A stretch of 64,000 nt of DNA, taken from assembly GCA_013141175.1 (NCBI GenBank), contig JABFRN010000001.1, positions 1,751,444 through 1,815,443 on the forward strand, read 5' to 3'. The position numbers were made by a program, and so were the translations under genes. This document shows positions 8,220 to 17,071 of this stretch, piece after piece (the stretch's first letter is position 1; every line of letters begins with the position of its first letter). This DNA comes from Lysobacter sp. Its GTDB lineage: Bacteria > Pseudomonadota > Gammaproteobacteria > Xanthomonadales > Xanthomonadaceae. The notes under the pieces were generated by a model that did not search any database, was not told the DNA's origin, and was given only the letters and a program-made list of their open reading frames with translations.

Positions 8220-9530
8220 TCACTGTGCGCTGTGCAGATAATCCAGCGTCACCTGCAGCATCGCGCGCAGGCCGACATCCAGCGCGGATTCGTCGAGGAA
8301 GAATTCCGGCGAATGGTTCGATGCCGCTTTCAGTGCGTCCTGTCCCTTCGGCGTGGCGCCGACGAAGAAGAAGAAGCCGGGCACTTCGCGCGCGTAGAAC
8401 GAAAAATCCTCGGCGCCCATGTTGAGGTCCATGTCGACCACGTTGTCGGCACCGACCGCGCGCACCAGGCTCGGCCGCATCTTCGCGCTCAGCGCGGGAT
8501 CGTTGACGGTGACCGGGTTGCCCTTGGTGTCGGGGATCTGCGATACGGCGGTCGCGCCGTGCGCGGCGGCCACGTGTTCGGCCACGTTCTGCAGATCCTT
8601 GAACACCGCCGCGCGCATGCCCTCGTCGAAGGTGCGGATGGTGCCGATCATTTCCACCTGGTCGGGAATGATGTTGTAGCGGATGCCGCCCTTGATCGCG
8701 CCGAAGGTGACCACCACCGGCAGCTTCGAGATGTTCTGCCGGCGGCTGACAATCGTCTGCGCGCTGCCGATCACGTCGGCGGCGGCGACGATCGGATCGA
8801 CCCCGCCCCACGGCCGCGAGCCGTGCGTCTGCCGGCCCTTGATGACGATGTTGAAGCGGTCGGACGCGGCCATCGCCGGGCCGGCGCGGTAGCCCAGTTG
8901 CCCGGCGTTGAGCGTGCTGAACACGTGCAGGCCGAATACCGCCTCCGGTTTGAAATCGCGGAACAGGCCCTGCGCCAGCATTTCCTCGGCGCCGCCCTCC
9001 TCGCCGTCCGGCGGGCCTTCCTCGGCCGGCTGGAACACGAACAGGATTTCGCCCGGCAGGTCGGCCTTCATCGCCACCAGCGCTTCGGCGACGCCCATCA
9101 GCGTCGAGGTGTGCGCGTCGTGGCCGCAGGCGTGCATCACGCCGACGGTTTCGCCGCGAAAGGTCGACGTGGCTTTCGAGGCGAACGGCAGTGCGTTGCG
9201 CTCGGTCACCGGCAACGCGTCCATGTCGGCGCGGATCGCGATGCGCGGGCCGGGTTTGCCGCCCTTGAGCACTGCGATCACGCCGGTGGTGGCGATGCCG
9301 GTCTTCACGTCGAGGCCGAGCGAACGCAGATGGTCGGCGACGACTTTGGCGGTGCGCGTTTCGCGGTTGCCCAGCTCCGGGTGTTCGTGGAGGTCGCGGC
9401 GCCAGGCGAGGACTTTCGGCTGCAGTCGCGCGGCCTGCTGGCCGACCTCCGGGCGCTGCCCGTCGGCGGCGGAAGCAAACGGAGCGCCGAACGCACAGGC
9501 GAGGGACAGGGCAAGCAGGGTCGTGCGCAT
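8220..9530 (-). CDS. Exported M20 amidohydrolase (hippurate hydrolase/N-acyl-amino-acid type)
   Basis: This is a 436-residue member of the M20D family, which hydrolyses N-acyl or N-carbamoyl amino acids with two metal ions. A signal peptide (MRTTLLALSLACAFGAPFA, cut near SAA) places it in the periplasm. Family motifs are intact: WRRDLHEHPELG, RADMDALPV, the metal-ligand stretch VMHACGHDAHTS and FQPAEEGPP. The lid domain is present (THGSRPWGGVDPI), and the C-terminal His ligand lies in NHSPEF. The first gene of a likely two-gene unit with the small exported protein. Confidence 0.9.
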   Translation of the reverse strand: MRTTLLALSLACAFGAPFASAADGQRPEVGQQAARLQPKVLAWRRDLHEHPELGNRETRTAKVVADHLRSLGLDVKTGIATTGVIAVLKGGKPGPRIAIRADMDALPVTERNALPFASKATSTFRGETVGVMHACGHDAHTSTLMGVAEALVAMKADLPGEILFVFQPAEEGPPDGEEGGAEEMLAQGLFRDFKPEAVFGLHVFSTLNAGQLGYRAGPAMAASDRFNIVIKGRQTHGSRPWGGVDPIVAAADVIGSAQTIVSRRQNISKLPVVVTFGAIKGGIRYNIIPDQVEMIGTIRTFDEGMRAAVFKDLQNVAEHVAAAHGATAVSQIPDTKGNPVTVNDPALSAKMRPSLVRAVGADNVVDMDLNMGAEDFSFYAREVPGFFFFVGATPKGQDALKAASNHSPEFFLDESALDVGLRAMLQVTLDYLHSAQ

Positions 9531-9582
9531 GGTGGGCCTCCGGAGGGTGCGACGATGCTAACGCATGTGGCGCATCGGCAGC

Positions 9583-9692
9583 CTGTAGGAGCGGCGCAAG
9601 CCGCGATCAATGATCAAGCATGCGTCGAGACGGCATGGTCGTCTTGCGAAGCCGCTTCCGATCGTTGATCGCGGCTTGCGCCGCTCCTACAG
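9583..9692. repeat. Inverted repeat, GTAGGAGCGGCGCAAGCCGC family
   Basis: Two perfect 28-bp arms (9583-9610 and 9665-9692) in opposite orientation flank a 54-bp centre. Each arm itself folds (GCGGCGCAAGCCGC), giving two small hairpins or one long cruciform. Related copies are at 31356-31424, 43291-43425, 45218-45308 and 53691-53765. This is the REP type common in Xanthomonadaceae. Confidence 0.9.
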
Positions 9693-9780
9693 GTGCTGTC
9701 CCATGGATTTCGGTTCGCGCACTCGTCAAACCGCAGCGCGCGTGCGAGGCTTCGCGCTTCGCTTGCCGCAGGCCACGCCC

Positions 9781-11118
9781 ATGTCCGAACCCGCATCCAT
9801 CCGCCCGCTCGAAGGCGATGCCGCGCTGATCCGTGCGGTCGGCACATTCGCGCTGACGGCGGCGGTGATCAACGTGATCATCGGCGGCGGCATCTTCCGC
9901 ATGCCGTCGTCGCTGGCGGCGCAGATGGGCAGCGCGGCGCCGCTGGCGCTGTTGGCCGGCGCATTGGCCATCGTGCCGGTGGCGCTGTGCTTCGCCGCGA
10001 TCGGCAGCCGCACCCAGGCCACCGGCGGGCCGTACACCTATCTGACCGCGGTGTTCGGGCCGTTCGCGGGCTTCCTGGCCGGTGCGCTGATGTGGATCAG
10101 CAATATCGCATCGAGCGCCGGTGTCGCCGCTGCGCTGTCGGTGCAGGTGGCCACGCTGGTGCCGGCGTTCGCGGACACCTATGCGCGCGCCGGACTGCTG
10201 ACGGCGGTCTATCTGCTGCTGTTCGCGTTGAATGCGTTCGGCGTGAAGCTCGGCGCGCGCGCGATCGCGGTGCTGGCGACGCTGAAACTGCTGCCGCTGT
10301 TCCTGCTCGCCGGCATCGGCGTGTTCTTCGTCGATTGGAGCCAGGTCAGTTTCTCGTTCGGCGATGTGCCGTCGGTGTCCGCGCTGGGCGCGTCGATGGT
10401 GCTGGTGATGTTCGCCTACTCCGGCATGGAAACCGCGCTGGTGCCCTCGGGCGAACTGCGCGACCCCGCGCGCAACGTGCCGCGCGCGACCATCGCCGCG
10501 ATCCTGCTGGTGGTGCTGCTGTATCTCGGCCTGCAGATCGTCGGCCAGGGCCTGCTCGGTCCGACACTGGCCGAGAGCGGCGTGCCGATCGCCGATACCG
10601 CCGCTGCGCTGTGGGCGCCGGGACGCACGCTGCTGCTGATCACCGCCTGTATTTCGATGAGCGGTTTTCTGCTGGGCAATCTGCTCGGCACTTCGCGGCT
10701 CGTGTTCGCGCTGGGACGCGACGGCTATCTGCCGCGCGCCTTCGGTCGCGTCACCGCGACGCATCGCGTGCCGCTGCTCGCGCTGGCGGTGCATGCGGGA
10801 TTCGCCTGGGCGCTCGCGCTGGGCGGCACGTTCGATGCGCTGGCGCTGATTTCCGGCGGCGCGATCTGCCTCACCTACGGTTTCGTCAGCCTCGCCGCGT
10901 GGCGCGCGCAGCGCATCGACCTGCGCCAGAACGGCGCCGCGCCGTTCGTGATCCCCGGTGGTCCGCTGATCCCTGCCATCTCGCTGCTGGCGATGCTGGC
11001 CATCACCGCGACCTTGACCGCCAAGGAATGGAGTGCGATCGGCATCGCTCTGGCCGCGCTGATCGCGATCTACGGCCTGCTGCGCGTGCTGCGCCGCACA
11101 CCGGCGACACCCGCCTGA
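9781..11118 (+). CDS. APC-family amino acid permease
   Basis: The 445-residue membrane protein has about 12 hydrophobic segments. The first reads VINVIIGGGIFRMPSSLA, matching the unwound GSGIF substrate site of APC-superfamily TM1. Other conserved parts are the TGGPYTYLTAVFG loop after TM2 and the SGMETALVPSGELRDPARNVPRA segment around TM6. It should carry amino acids or amines across the inner membrane with protons or by exchange; the substrate is not shown. The start MSEPAS was chosen because upstream in-frame codons run into the repeat at 9583-9692. Confidence 0.88.
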   Translation: MSEPASIRPLEGDAALIRAVGTFALTAAVINVIIGGGIFRMPSSLAAQMGSAAPLALLAGALAIVPVALCFAAIGSRTQATGGPYTYLTAVFGPFAGFLAGALMWISNIASSAGVAAALSVQVATLVPAFADTYARAGLLTAVYLLLFALNAFGVKLGARAIAVLATLKLLPLFLLAGIGVFFVDWSQVSFSFGDVPSVSALGASMVLVMFAYSGMETALVPSGELRDPARNVPRATIAAILLVVLLYLGLQIVGQGLLGPTLAESGVPIADTAAALWAPGRTLLLITACISMSGFLLGNLLGTSRLVFALGRDGYLPRAFGRVTATHRVPLLALAVHAGFAWALALGGTFDALALISGGAICLTYGFVSLAAWRAQRIDLRQNGAAPFVIPGGPLIPAISLLAMLAITATLTAKEWSAIGIALAALIAIYGLLRVLRRTPATPA

Positions 11119-11721
11119 TCGATTCCGGGGTCACGACTTTCTGAACGGACGCGACGGGCGTCGCAATGTGCTTTTCGGCACGATGGCCGTCCGTCGTCGC
11201 GTTGCGCATTTCCGGCTGCGAGGAGTAGGCTGACTGCGGACTCCGGCATGAATGCTGGGGCCGTCGACAACGGTCGCAGGCCGGGGTGAACGAACAAGGA
11301 ACGCGACAACGTCGCGAGTTCGAGGAGACGAGCGATGCATGCATACGGATACGCAGGCTGCCGGTCCTGCAATGCGCGGACAGACGCATCGATGCGCGGG
11401 TCATGCCTGCATGGATCGAGCCTGCGTGGATCAAGACCGCGTCGATCAAGCCCGTATGGATCAAGCCGCCGCGCGCGAATCCGCGCAGCACGTCGTGCAC
11501 GCGCCCGGGCGATGCCACCGGGCATGCACGTCCCCTCCGTTTCGATGAACGCCACGACATGGTCGCGGGCCGTGCGCCCGCATTCGCATTCGCACAGATA
11601 CCGTCGTCCCGCGATCACGGCGCAAGGCCGGAATCGCTGACTGTATCGCGGATCCCATCTTGGATCCGCTTCCAGCCGACGGTGCATTGCGCGCCATCGG
11701 CGCAACCCCAGGAGAGCTGTC
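11119..11721. other. 603-bp gap with a 15-bp tandem repeat and no clear gene
   Basis: The gap between the permease and the secreted protein has no gene I can support. It holds four 15-bp tandem units at 11409-11468. A small frame starting at 11335 has a good Shine-Dalgarno match (GAGGAGA) but an Arg/Ser-rich product without family resemblance. Bases 11640-11680 contain two ATCCCATCTTGGATCCG-like imperfect repeats. The promoter of the downstream gene is presumably here. Confidence 0.5.
11409..11468. repeat. 15-bp tandem repeat, four units
   Basis: Four adjacent units follow the pattern GCATGGATCGAGCCT, GCGTGGATCAAGACC, GCGTCGATCAAGCCC and GTATGGATCAAGCCG. The period is exactly 15 bp, so every frame reads as pentapeptides (for example AWIEP, AWIKT, ASIKP, VWIKP). 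A second 15-bp array is at about 54581-54630. Confidence 0.85.
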
Positions 11722-13206
11722 ATGAAAACAAGGATTCGCACTCGCCATTCGTTGTCTGTCGGTGTACTCGTCGCGCTCGCGGCGTTGCCGGGATCGGCAT
11801 TCGCGCAGAGCTGGGAAGTGTATTCAGGCCTCAACCCGCATCGGGAACAATTGCACGGCGTCGCCGATGTGCAGTTCTGCGCGGGCGGCGGCCAGGTGGC
11901 GACCGGCACGCAGACCGTTCCGCCGACCGTGGGCGGGTTCAACAACATCGTCGTTGAGCGCAAGAACGCCGCGAACCCCATCGCCGGGCCGTGGCGTTTC
12001 AGCTACGACAGCGGTCGCTCCGAAGAGGGGCGCGGCATCGTCGAATACACCGACGGCACCGGCTTCGCGGTGGTCGGCACGTTCGATGCGCTGACCACGC
12101 CGGTTCAAACCCATCTGACCATCAGCAAGGTCGATTGCAACGGCAACATGGTCTGGCACCGCAGCTACGGCACCACCGCCGGCAAGCACACCGCCTGGGA
12201 CATCATCCGCGCGACCACCGGCGACGGCGCGTTCGGCACGGCGGCGGGCGATCTGATCGCATTGGCCGAATACAACACCGGCACCGTGAACTACGTGCGC
12301 GTGGTCCGCATCAGGAGCAACGGCACGCTGATCTGGACGCGCGATTACGCCGTGCCCACCGCCACCGCGCAATTGACCGGTCGCGGCATCGCCGAAGTGG
12401 AAACGCCCTCGCTTGCCGACAACCTGGTGGTCGCGGGCGGCTACGGCAACAATGCGGCGGTCTTCCAGATCGACGGCAACAATGGCGCCTACATCTGCGG
12501 CTCGCAGTTGCCGGGTTTGGGCCTGTCGCGCTTCAACGACATCACCCGTCACGGCGGCACCCCCACCATCGCCTCGGGCTTCACGGCCGTCGGCGAAACC
12601 CGCACCACCAGCGCGGCGCTGCCGCAGGCCTACGTCGCCAGTTATCGCAGCACCGGCTGCGCGCTGCAGCGGCAAGTCCACTGGGGCACGCCCAATGAAA
12701 GCGAGACCGCGCAGGCGGTGACCACCACCCGCGCCACCACCTTCAGCACAGTGCCGAGCGGGCAACTGCTGATCGCCGGCAACATCACCGGCGCGTATCT
12801 GGGCGTCAGCAGCCGCGACGTGTGGACGCACCTGATGGTGCCGATCAATCTCACTCCCTACATCGCGGGCGGATACACCGGGCAACGCTACGGCACCCAG
12901 GGTGCCGGGCTCGCCGGTGCCGAAACGGTGGCGGACGTGGCCGAAAGCAGCAACGGCGCGCATTTCGTCGGCATGACGACCAGCAACTGGGATGGCTTGG
13001 CCGATCCTGCCGACGGCTACTCGGTGCGGATGGGCTTCAGCGGCATGAAGACGCTGTGCAGCGTGCCGTGGAGCGGCGCCGTCACCGCGCTGACGCCGTA
13101 CACGGCACTGGTGGTGACGCCGACGCCGATCTCGCCGTCCACGCAGTTCAACCCGCTGCCGCCCGTCGCGCTGCCGGCTGCGCTGTGCTGCGGTATCGGG
13201 CCGTGA
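11722..13206 (+). CDS. Large exported protein with repetitive beta structure, unknown function
   Basis: The 494-residue protein starts at an ATG 6 bases after AGGAGA and has a signal peptide (MKTRIRTRHSLSVGVLVALA, cut after AFA). The mature chain has recurring strands such as GNMVWHRSYGTTAG, GTLIWTRDYAVP and GYGNNAAVFQIDGNNG, spaced roughly 50 residues apart, like beta-propeller proteins of the delta-60 or PQQ-like type (inference). Cys residues near the C terminus (LCSVPW, ALCCGIGP) could form disulfides. It is followed by a terminator and looks monocistronic. Confidence 0.7.
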   Translation: MKTRIRTRHSLSVGVLVALAALPGSAFAQSWEVYSGLNPHREQLHGVADVQFCAGGGQVATGTQTVPPTVGGFNNIVVERKNAANPIAGPWRFSYDSGRSEEGRGIVEYTDGTGFAVVGTFDALTTPVQTHLTISKVDCNGNMVWHRSYGTTAGKHTAWDIIRATTGDGAFGTAAGDLIALAEYNTGTVNYVRVVRIRSNGTLIWTRDYAVPTATAQLTGRGIAEVETPSLADNLVVAGGYGNNAAVFQIDGNNGAYICGSQLPGLGLSRFNDITRHGGTPTIASGFTAVGETRTTSAALPQAYVASYRSTGCALQRQVHWGTPNESETAQAVTTTRATTFSTVPSGQLLIAGNITGAYLGVSSRDVWTHLMVPINLTPYIAGGYTGQRYGTQGAGLAGAETVADVAESSNGAHFVGMTTSNWDGLADPADGYSVRMGFSGMKTLCSVPWSGAVTALTPYTALVVTPTPISPSTQFNPLPPVALPAALCCGIGP

Positions 13207-13271
13207 ATCGGCGTTGATGGTCGTTGATCGCCTGCGCAACGGGCGATGATGACGATGCAACTGCTATCCAT

Positions 13272-13300
13272 GCGAATCCGGCTTCGGCCGGATTCGCTTT
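13272..13300 (+). terminator. Intrinsic terminator of the secreted-protein gene
   Basis: An 11-bp perfect stem (GCGAATCCGGC with GCCGGATTCGC) closes a TTCG tetraloop and is followed by TTT. It sits 65 bp after the stop of the secreted-protein gene. The T-run is short, so termination may be partial. On the minus strand it lies just past the end of the leftward gene at 13306 but has no U-run. Confidence 0.7.
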
Positions 13301-13305
13301 CCGGG

Positions 13306-14034
13306 CTACAGCAGCATCTGCGGCGAGAACATCGACGCTTCCGGCAAACGTTCCGCATCGCTCGCGGCCTGCGCCAGCAGGCGATCGGCCTGCATCGGGC
13401 CGAGCAGGTCGGCGGCGAGCAGATACAGCAGATGGGCGAGCGGACGAAGATCGTCCTGTGACTGGAGTTTCGGCAACGCAGCGGAGGCGAAGCGCGCTTC
13501 CGCCCAGCGTTCCAGGATCCGATGCAGTTCCTGTTCGCGACCGGCGGATGCGACGGCAAGAGCGCCGACCGCCTGCATCAGCACGCCCGGATGACGATCG
13601 GCCTTGGCCAGGATCGCGGTGGCGATCGCCTGCGCGAAGGTCTTGAACACGATCAGTTCCGGCGGCTCCATGCGCGCCGTTGCCGCCACTTCGACTGGCG
13701 GCGATGCGGCAATGGCCTGCACCGCCGACGGCTCGATGGTGGTCGCCGGCATCCAGGCATCCGGCACCCGAGGCAGGTTTTCGTAGGTCTGGGTCAGGCC
13801 GTGGAACAGGCGTCGCTGGAAGGTCGATCGCTGCTGCGCATCGAAGCCTGCATTCTTCGCCACGACCGCCGCGAAACGGGTGACCACGAAATGCGCCTCG
13901 TGGCTGTGATCGCGCTGCCACAGATCGAAAAAACGGCGGACGTCCTGCGGATCGGGGAACGTGTCGTGCAGCGCGTGATAGATCACCCGCCGCCGATAGT
14001 TCAGGCCCATGCTGGTGTTGTCGTTGGCCACCAT
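13306..14034 (-). CDS. Conserved cytoplasmic protein of unknown function downstream of amt
   Basis: The 242-residue mostly helical, soluble protein has no signal peptide or membrane segment. Its start is 3 bp after the ammonium transporter stop, so the two are translated as one unit. I see no catalytic motif. Segments such as RRRVIYHALHDTFPDPQDV and ETYENLPRVPDAW-like loops do not point to a known enzyme. The position suggests a role linked to nitrogen supply, but nothing in the sequence shows this. Confidence 0.7.
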   Translation of the reverse strand: MVANDNTSMGLNYRRRVIYHALHDTFPDPQDVRRFFDLWQRDHSHEAHFVVTRFAAVVAKNAGFDAQQRSTFQRRLFHGLTQTYENLPRVPDAWMPATTIEPSAVQAIAASPPVEVAATARMEPPELIVFKTFAQAIATAILAKADRHPGVLMQAVGALAVASAGREQELHRILERWAEARFASAALPKLQSQDDLRPLAHLLYLLAADLLGPMQADRLLAQAASDAERLPEASMFSPQMLL

Positions 14035-14037
14035 CGA

Positions 14038-15339
14038 TCAGGCCTCGCCGCCCAGATCGCGATGCGTGCGCGACGCCATGAATTCGCCGTAGCCGATTTC
14101 GTAGTGCTCGGTGTAGTCGAGGCCGCGCTGTTCGTGCTCGGTGCTGGCGCGCACGCCGATCGTCATCGCGAGCAACTTGTAGAGGCCCCAGCCGATGGTG
14201 AAGGCCCATCCGGCGGCGACGAAGGCGCCGAGCGCCTGCACCCCGATCTGGTGGAGGTCGAACAGATGGTCGCGCATGAACATGCCGGTGGCGATGGTGC
14301 CCCACAGGCCACAAAAACCATGCACGGACACCGCGTCGACCACGTCGTCGATCTTCATCCGCTGCAGCATCGCCGGGCCGACCACCGCGATCATGCCGCC
14401 GACCAGGCTGGTGACGATGGCGAAGCCGGGATCCATGTATTTCGCGCCCGCCGTGACCGCGACCAGGCCGCCGAGCGCACCGTTGAGCACGGCCGACATC
14501 AGCAGCGGACGGCGATGGATGGACAGCGTCAACATCGCGCCGACGATGCCCGCAGCCGCGCCGAGATGGGTGTTGAGCACGATCACGCCGAGATCCTTGA
14601 AATCCGGATCTGCGGCGCCGCCGTTGAAGCCCAGCCAGCCCACCCAGAGCAGGAACGCGCCCAGCGCCGCCAACGGCAGGTTGTGGCCGGGGATCTCGCG
14701 GACCTCGCCGGTGCGCGAGAAACGTCCGAGGCGCGGCCCCAGCACCACCAGCGCGCCGAGCGCGGTGAAGCCGCCGATCACGTGCACGGCGGAACCGCCG
14801 GCGGTATCGAGGAAGCCCATCCCGCGCAGCCAGCCCGGATTGTCGGCGGTGCCGCCCCAGACCCATGCGCCGTAGATCGGGTAGATCACGCAGACCATGA
14901 TCGCGGTGCCGACCAGATACGGCATGAAGCGGATGCGCTCGGCCACCGCGCCGCTGATGATGGTCGCGGCGGTGGCGGCGAAGAAGGTCTGGTAGAGCAC
15001 ATTCACCAGCGAGGTATCGCCGCCGCCGCTGGGAAAGAAGTCGCTGGTGCCGACCATGCCGTTCCAGTTCAGGCCGAACATCAACCCGAAGCCCACCGCC
15101 CAGTACGCCAGCGAGGCGATGGCGCAGTCGGTGAAATTCTTCATGATCACGTTGACCGCGTTCTTCGCGCGGCAGAACCCGCTTTCCAGCAGCGCGAAGC
15201 CCGGTTGCATCATCAGCACCAGTCCGGCGCAGGTCGCGATCCAGACCGAGTGCACGATTTCTTCGGTCGACGTCTGCGCGCAGGCCATGCCCGGCGTCAA
15301 TGCCGCAACCACCAAACCCCACCGATGCCAGCGAGCCAT
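14038..15339 (-). CDS. amtB: Ammonium transporter (Amt/AmtB family)
   Basis: The 433-residue inner-membrane channel moves ammonium inward as NH3/H+. It has a signal-like first helix (ending MACAQ) and about 11 further helices. The pore twin histidines are His186 (AVHVIGG) and His340 (SVHGFCG), and the family signature DTAGGSAVHVIGG is intact. The C-terminal tail (GLDYTEHYEIGYGEF) is the conserved regulatory region that contacts PII proteins. No glnK lies beside it, which differs from the common glnK-amtB pair. The downstream partner starts 3 bp after the stop. Confidence 0.95.
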   Translation of the reverse strand: MARWHRWGLVVAALTPGMACAQTSTEEIVHSVWIATCAGLVLMMQPGFALLESGFCRAKNAVNVIMKNFTDCAIASLAYWAVGFGLMFGLNWNGMVGTSDFFPSGGGDTSLVNVLYQTFFAATAATIISGAVAERIRFMPYLVGTAIMVCVIYPIYGAWVWGGTADNPGWLRGMGFLDTAGGSAVHVIGGFTALGALVVLGPRLGRFSRTGEVREIPGHNLPLAALGAFLLWVGWLGFNGGAADPDFKDLGVIVLNTHLGAAAGIVGAMLTLSIHRRPLLMSAVLNGALGGLVAVTAGAKYMDPGFAIVTSLVGGMIAVVGPAMLQRMKIDDVVDAVSVHGFCGLWGTIATGMFMRDHLFDLHQIGVQALGAFVAAGWAFTIGWGLYKLLAMTIGVRASTEHEQRGLDYTEHYEIGYGEFMASRTHRDLGGEA

Positions 15340-15470
15340 GATTTCCCCAGGTTGTCAGGCCTCTCCCCAGAGGCCGGATCGAGACTACACCAATCGCCGT
15401 CGACATTGAGGCCATCGAAGGGGGCCCGCGCGCGGGCCGCGCTCGAATCGACCCCGATCGATCGGCCTGC

Positions 15471-16556
15471 TCAGAACCAGTCCTGCCCGCCTCCGTCGCG
15501 CGTCGCCAACAGTAGAGAGCCTTTGCCGTCTTCCGCCATGTCCACCCGGCGGATCGAGCGGCATCCGCCATCGCGCAGCCAGGCCTGCAGAAGCTCGGGG
15601 CGCTGCAGCGTGGTGCCGACCTCGACCAGCAGGGTCAGCAGGAACGATGCCGCGTAGCGTCCCGGATTGATCGGGTCGGCCGGGTCGTGGAAATACTCGT
15701 GGACCACGATCAGCCCGCCGGGCTTCAGCGCGTCCAGCGCACGGCGGACGATGTCCTGTGCATCGGCTTCGGTCTGGTTGTGCAGCACCGACAGCAGCAG
15801 GACGACATCGAATTTGCCGCCATCGCTTCCGGTGCCGAAATCGTCGGCGACCGCATCGCCGGCACGCAGGGTCATCCGCGCCTGCAGGCCATGCTGTTCG
15901 ATCACGCGCGGAGTCTGGGTGAGGCTCTCGGCCAGATCGAACACGGTCGCGTGCAGCCGTGGATGACGCAGGCACAGGGAGGCCGCGTGCAGGCCGTGCG
16001 AGCCGCCGATGTCAAGCAGTTGGCGCGCGTCGGCCGGGATGTCGATGTGCTGCAGGAGATCGTCGGAAAAATAACCGGCGAAGGCTTCCATGTAGCGCGA
16101 GAACAGCGCGCCCATGCCGGGCCTGCGCGTCATCGTGGCCCACATCGATTCGGCCGGTTGTCCCTGGCGGATCGCATCCGTCAATCCGGTCATCAGCTTC
16201 ATCGCCTCCGCATTCCACAGCAGACCCGGGGTGAGATCCGCCGCCGCCGCCGGCGTGAAATACCGTTCGATGAACGGCGCGTTGCGGTAGGTGCCATCGC
16301 TGTTGCGGATGAGCAGGTCGAACGATGCCAGGGCATGGAACAGGCTTTGCATGCCTTGCGCACTCGTATCCAGCCCCAGCGCCGCATCCAGCGAGGAAGC
16401 CGGCTGTCGATGCAGGAAATGGAACACGCCGAGTTCGGCCGCCGAAGTCATCGCCGCGCTCTTCACCATCGGCAGGTAGGCCGACATCATCGGGAAGGCG
16501 GTGGGCGGCTGCTCGATGGACGGCTCAGCCAGCGTCGGTGATGCGTCGTTCGACAT
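15471..16556 (-). CDS. SAM-dependent O-methyltransferase (class I, acetylserotonin-type)
   Basis: The 361-residue protein has an N-terminal helical dimerisation domain (residues 25-105) and a C-terminal Rossmann methyltransferase domain. The SAM-binding motif LLDIGGSHG is at 180-188, followed by HATVFDLAE and the LLLSVLHNQ ... ALKPGGLIVVHEYF motifs. A catalytic-like His lies in LHN. Families of this build methylate phenolic or polyketide hydroxyls. It could decorate an aryl product such as the pigment made at 46-60 kb, but it stands alone 30 kb away, so this is only a possibility. Confidence 0.85.
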   Translation of the reverse strand: MSNDASPTLAEPSIEQPPTAFPMMSAYLPMVKSAAMTSAAELGVFHFLHRQPASSLDAALGLDTSAQGMQSLFHALASFDLLIRNSDGTYRNAPFIERYFTPAAAADLTPGLLWNAEAMKLMTGLTDAIRQGQPAESMWATMTRRPGMGALFSRYMEAFAGYFSDDLLQHIDIPADARQLLDIGGSHGLHAASLCLRHPRLHATVFDLAESLTQTPRVIEQHGLQARMTLRAGDAVADDFGTGSDGGKFDVVLLLSVLHNQTEADAQDIVRRALDALKPGGLIVVHEYFHDPADPINPGRYAASFLLTLLVEVGTTLQRPELLQAWLRDGGCRSIRRVDMAEDGKGSLLLATRDGGGQDWF

Positions 16557-16718
16557 GTGCGCTCACGAAGGTTGAATACGAAGACGCATTCCAGGCATGG
16601 CCTGGAACGCGGCGCGGTGATCCGGCGGCGGCCGTTCGGTGCGGAGAAACCCCGGTGTTTCGATTGCAGCGGCATCCATGTCGTCCGTCCTTGGCCTCAA
16701 CCACCGTCCGTGTTGCGG

Positions 16719-17069
16719 TCAGTGCGTGTTCCTGTCGCGATGCCAGCCGCGATGCTTGATGTCCAGATACAGGCTGTAGCAGGCGGTGAAGGCCGGGAAC
16801 AGATTCTGGATGATGCCGACCGAGTCCTGCTTCGAAGAAAAGATGAAGTAGCTGAGCGTCATCAGGCTGCCGACGATGCTCATGTACCAGAACAGCCGCG
16901 GGATCACCGGCTTGCCCTGGCGTTTGCTGGCGATGAACTGCACCAGCCAGCGACCGCCGAACATCAGCGCGCCGGTGAGGCCGATCAGCTTCCACGGGCT
17001 CATGTGCAGCCCGGTCCACGCCAGCCACGGGATCGGCGAGTTCATGATGTCCACGGCGACGGGATCCAT
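16719..17069 (-). CDS. Lipid-A-disaccharide synthase N-terminal domain (LABN) membrane protein
   Basis: The 116-residue protein has three hydrophobic helices and the LABN signature (GRWLVQFIASKRQGKPVIPRLFWYMSIVGS). This domain is found alone or fused to LpxB and occurs beside GT2 enzymes, presumably as a membrane partner for lipid-linked sugar transfer. Its start codon is 2 bp from the stop of the GT2 gene, so the two are one unit. No LpxB is nearby. Confidence 0.85.
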   Translation of the reverse strand: MDPVAVDIMNSPIPWLAWTGLHMSPWKLIGLTGALMFGGRWLVQFIASKRQGKPVIPRLFWYMSIVGSLMTLSYFIFSSKQDSVGIIQNLFPAFTACYSLYLDIKHRGWHRDRNTH

Positions 17070-17071
17070 GC

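Noticed and set aside
9583-9692. Insertion sequence with terminal inverted repeats
   Set aside because: The 54-bp centre is far too short for a transposase, and near-identical elements recur elsewhere as free-standing repeats; a REP-type element explains it better.
11335-11640. Small gene with a good GAGGAGA site before its ATG
   Set aside because: The product is Arg/Ser/His-rich, crosses the 15-bp tandem array and has no plausible domain, so the ribosome-binding match is probably chance.
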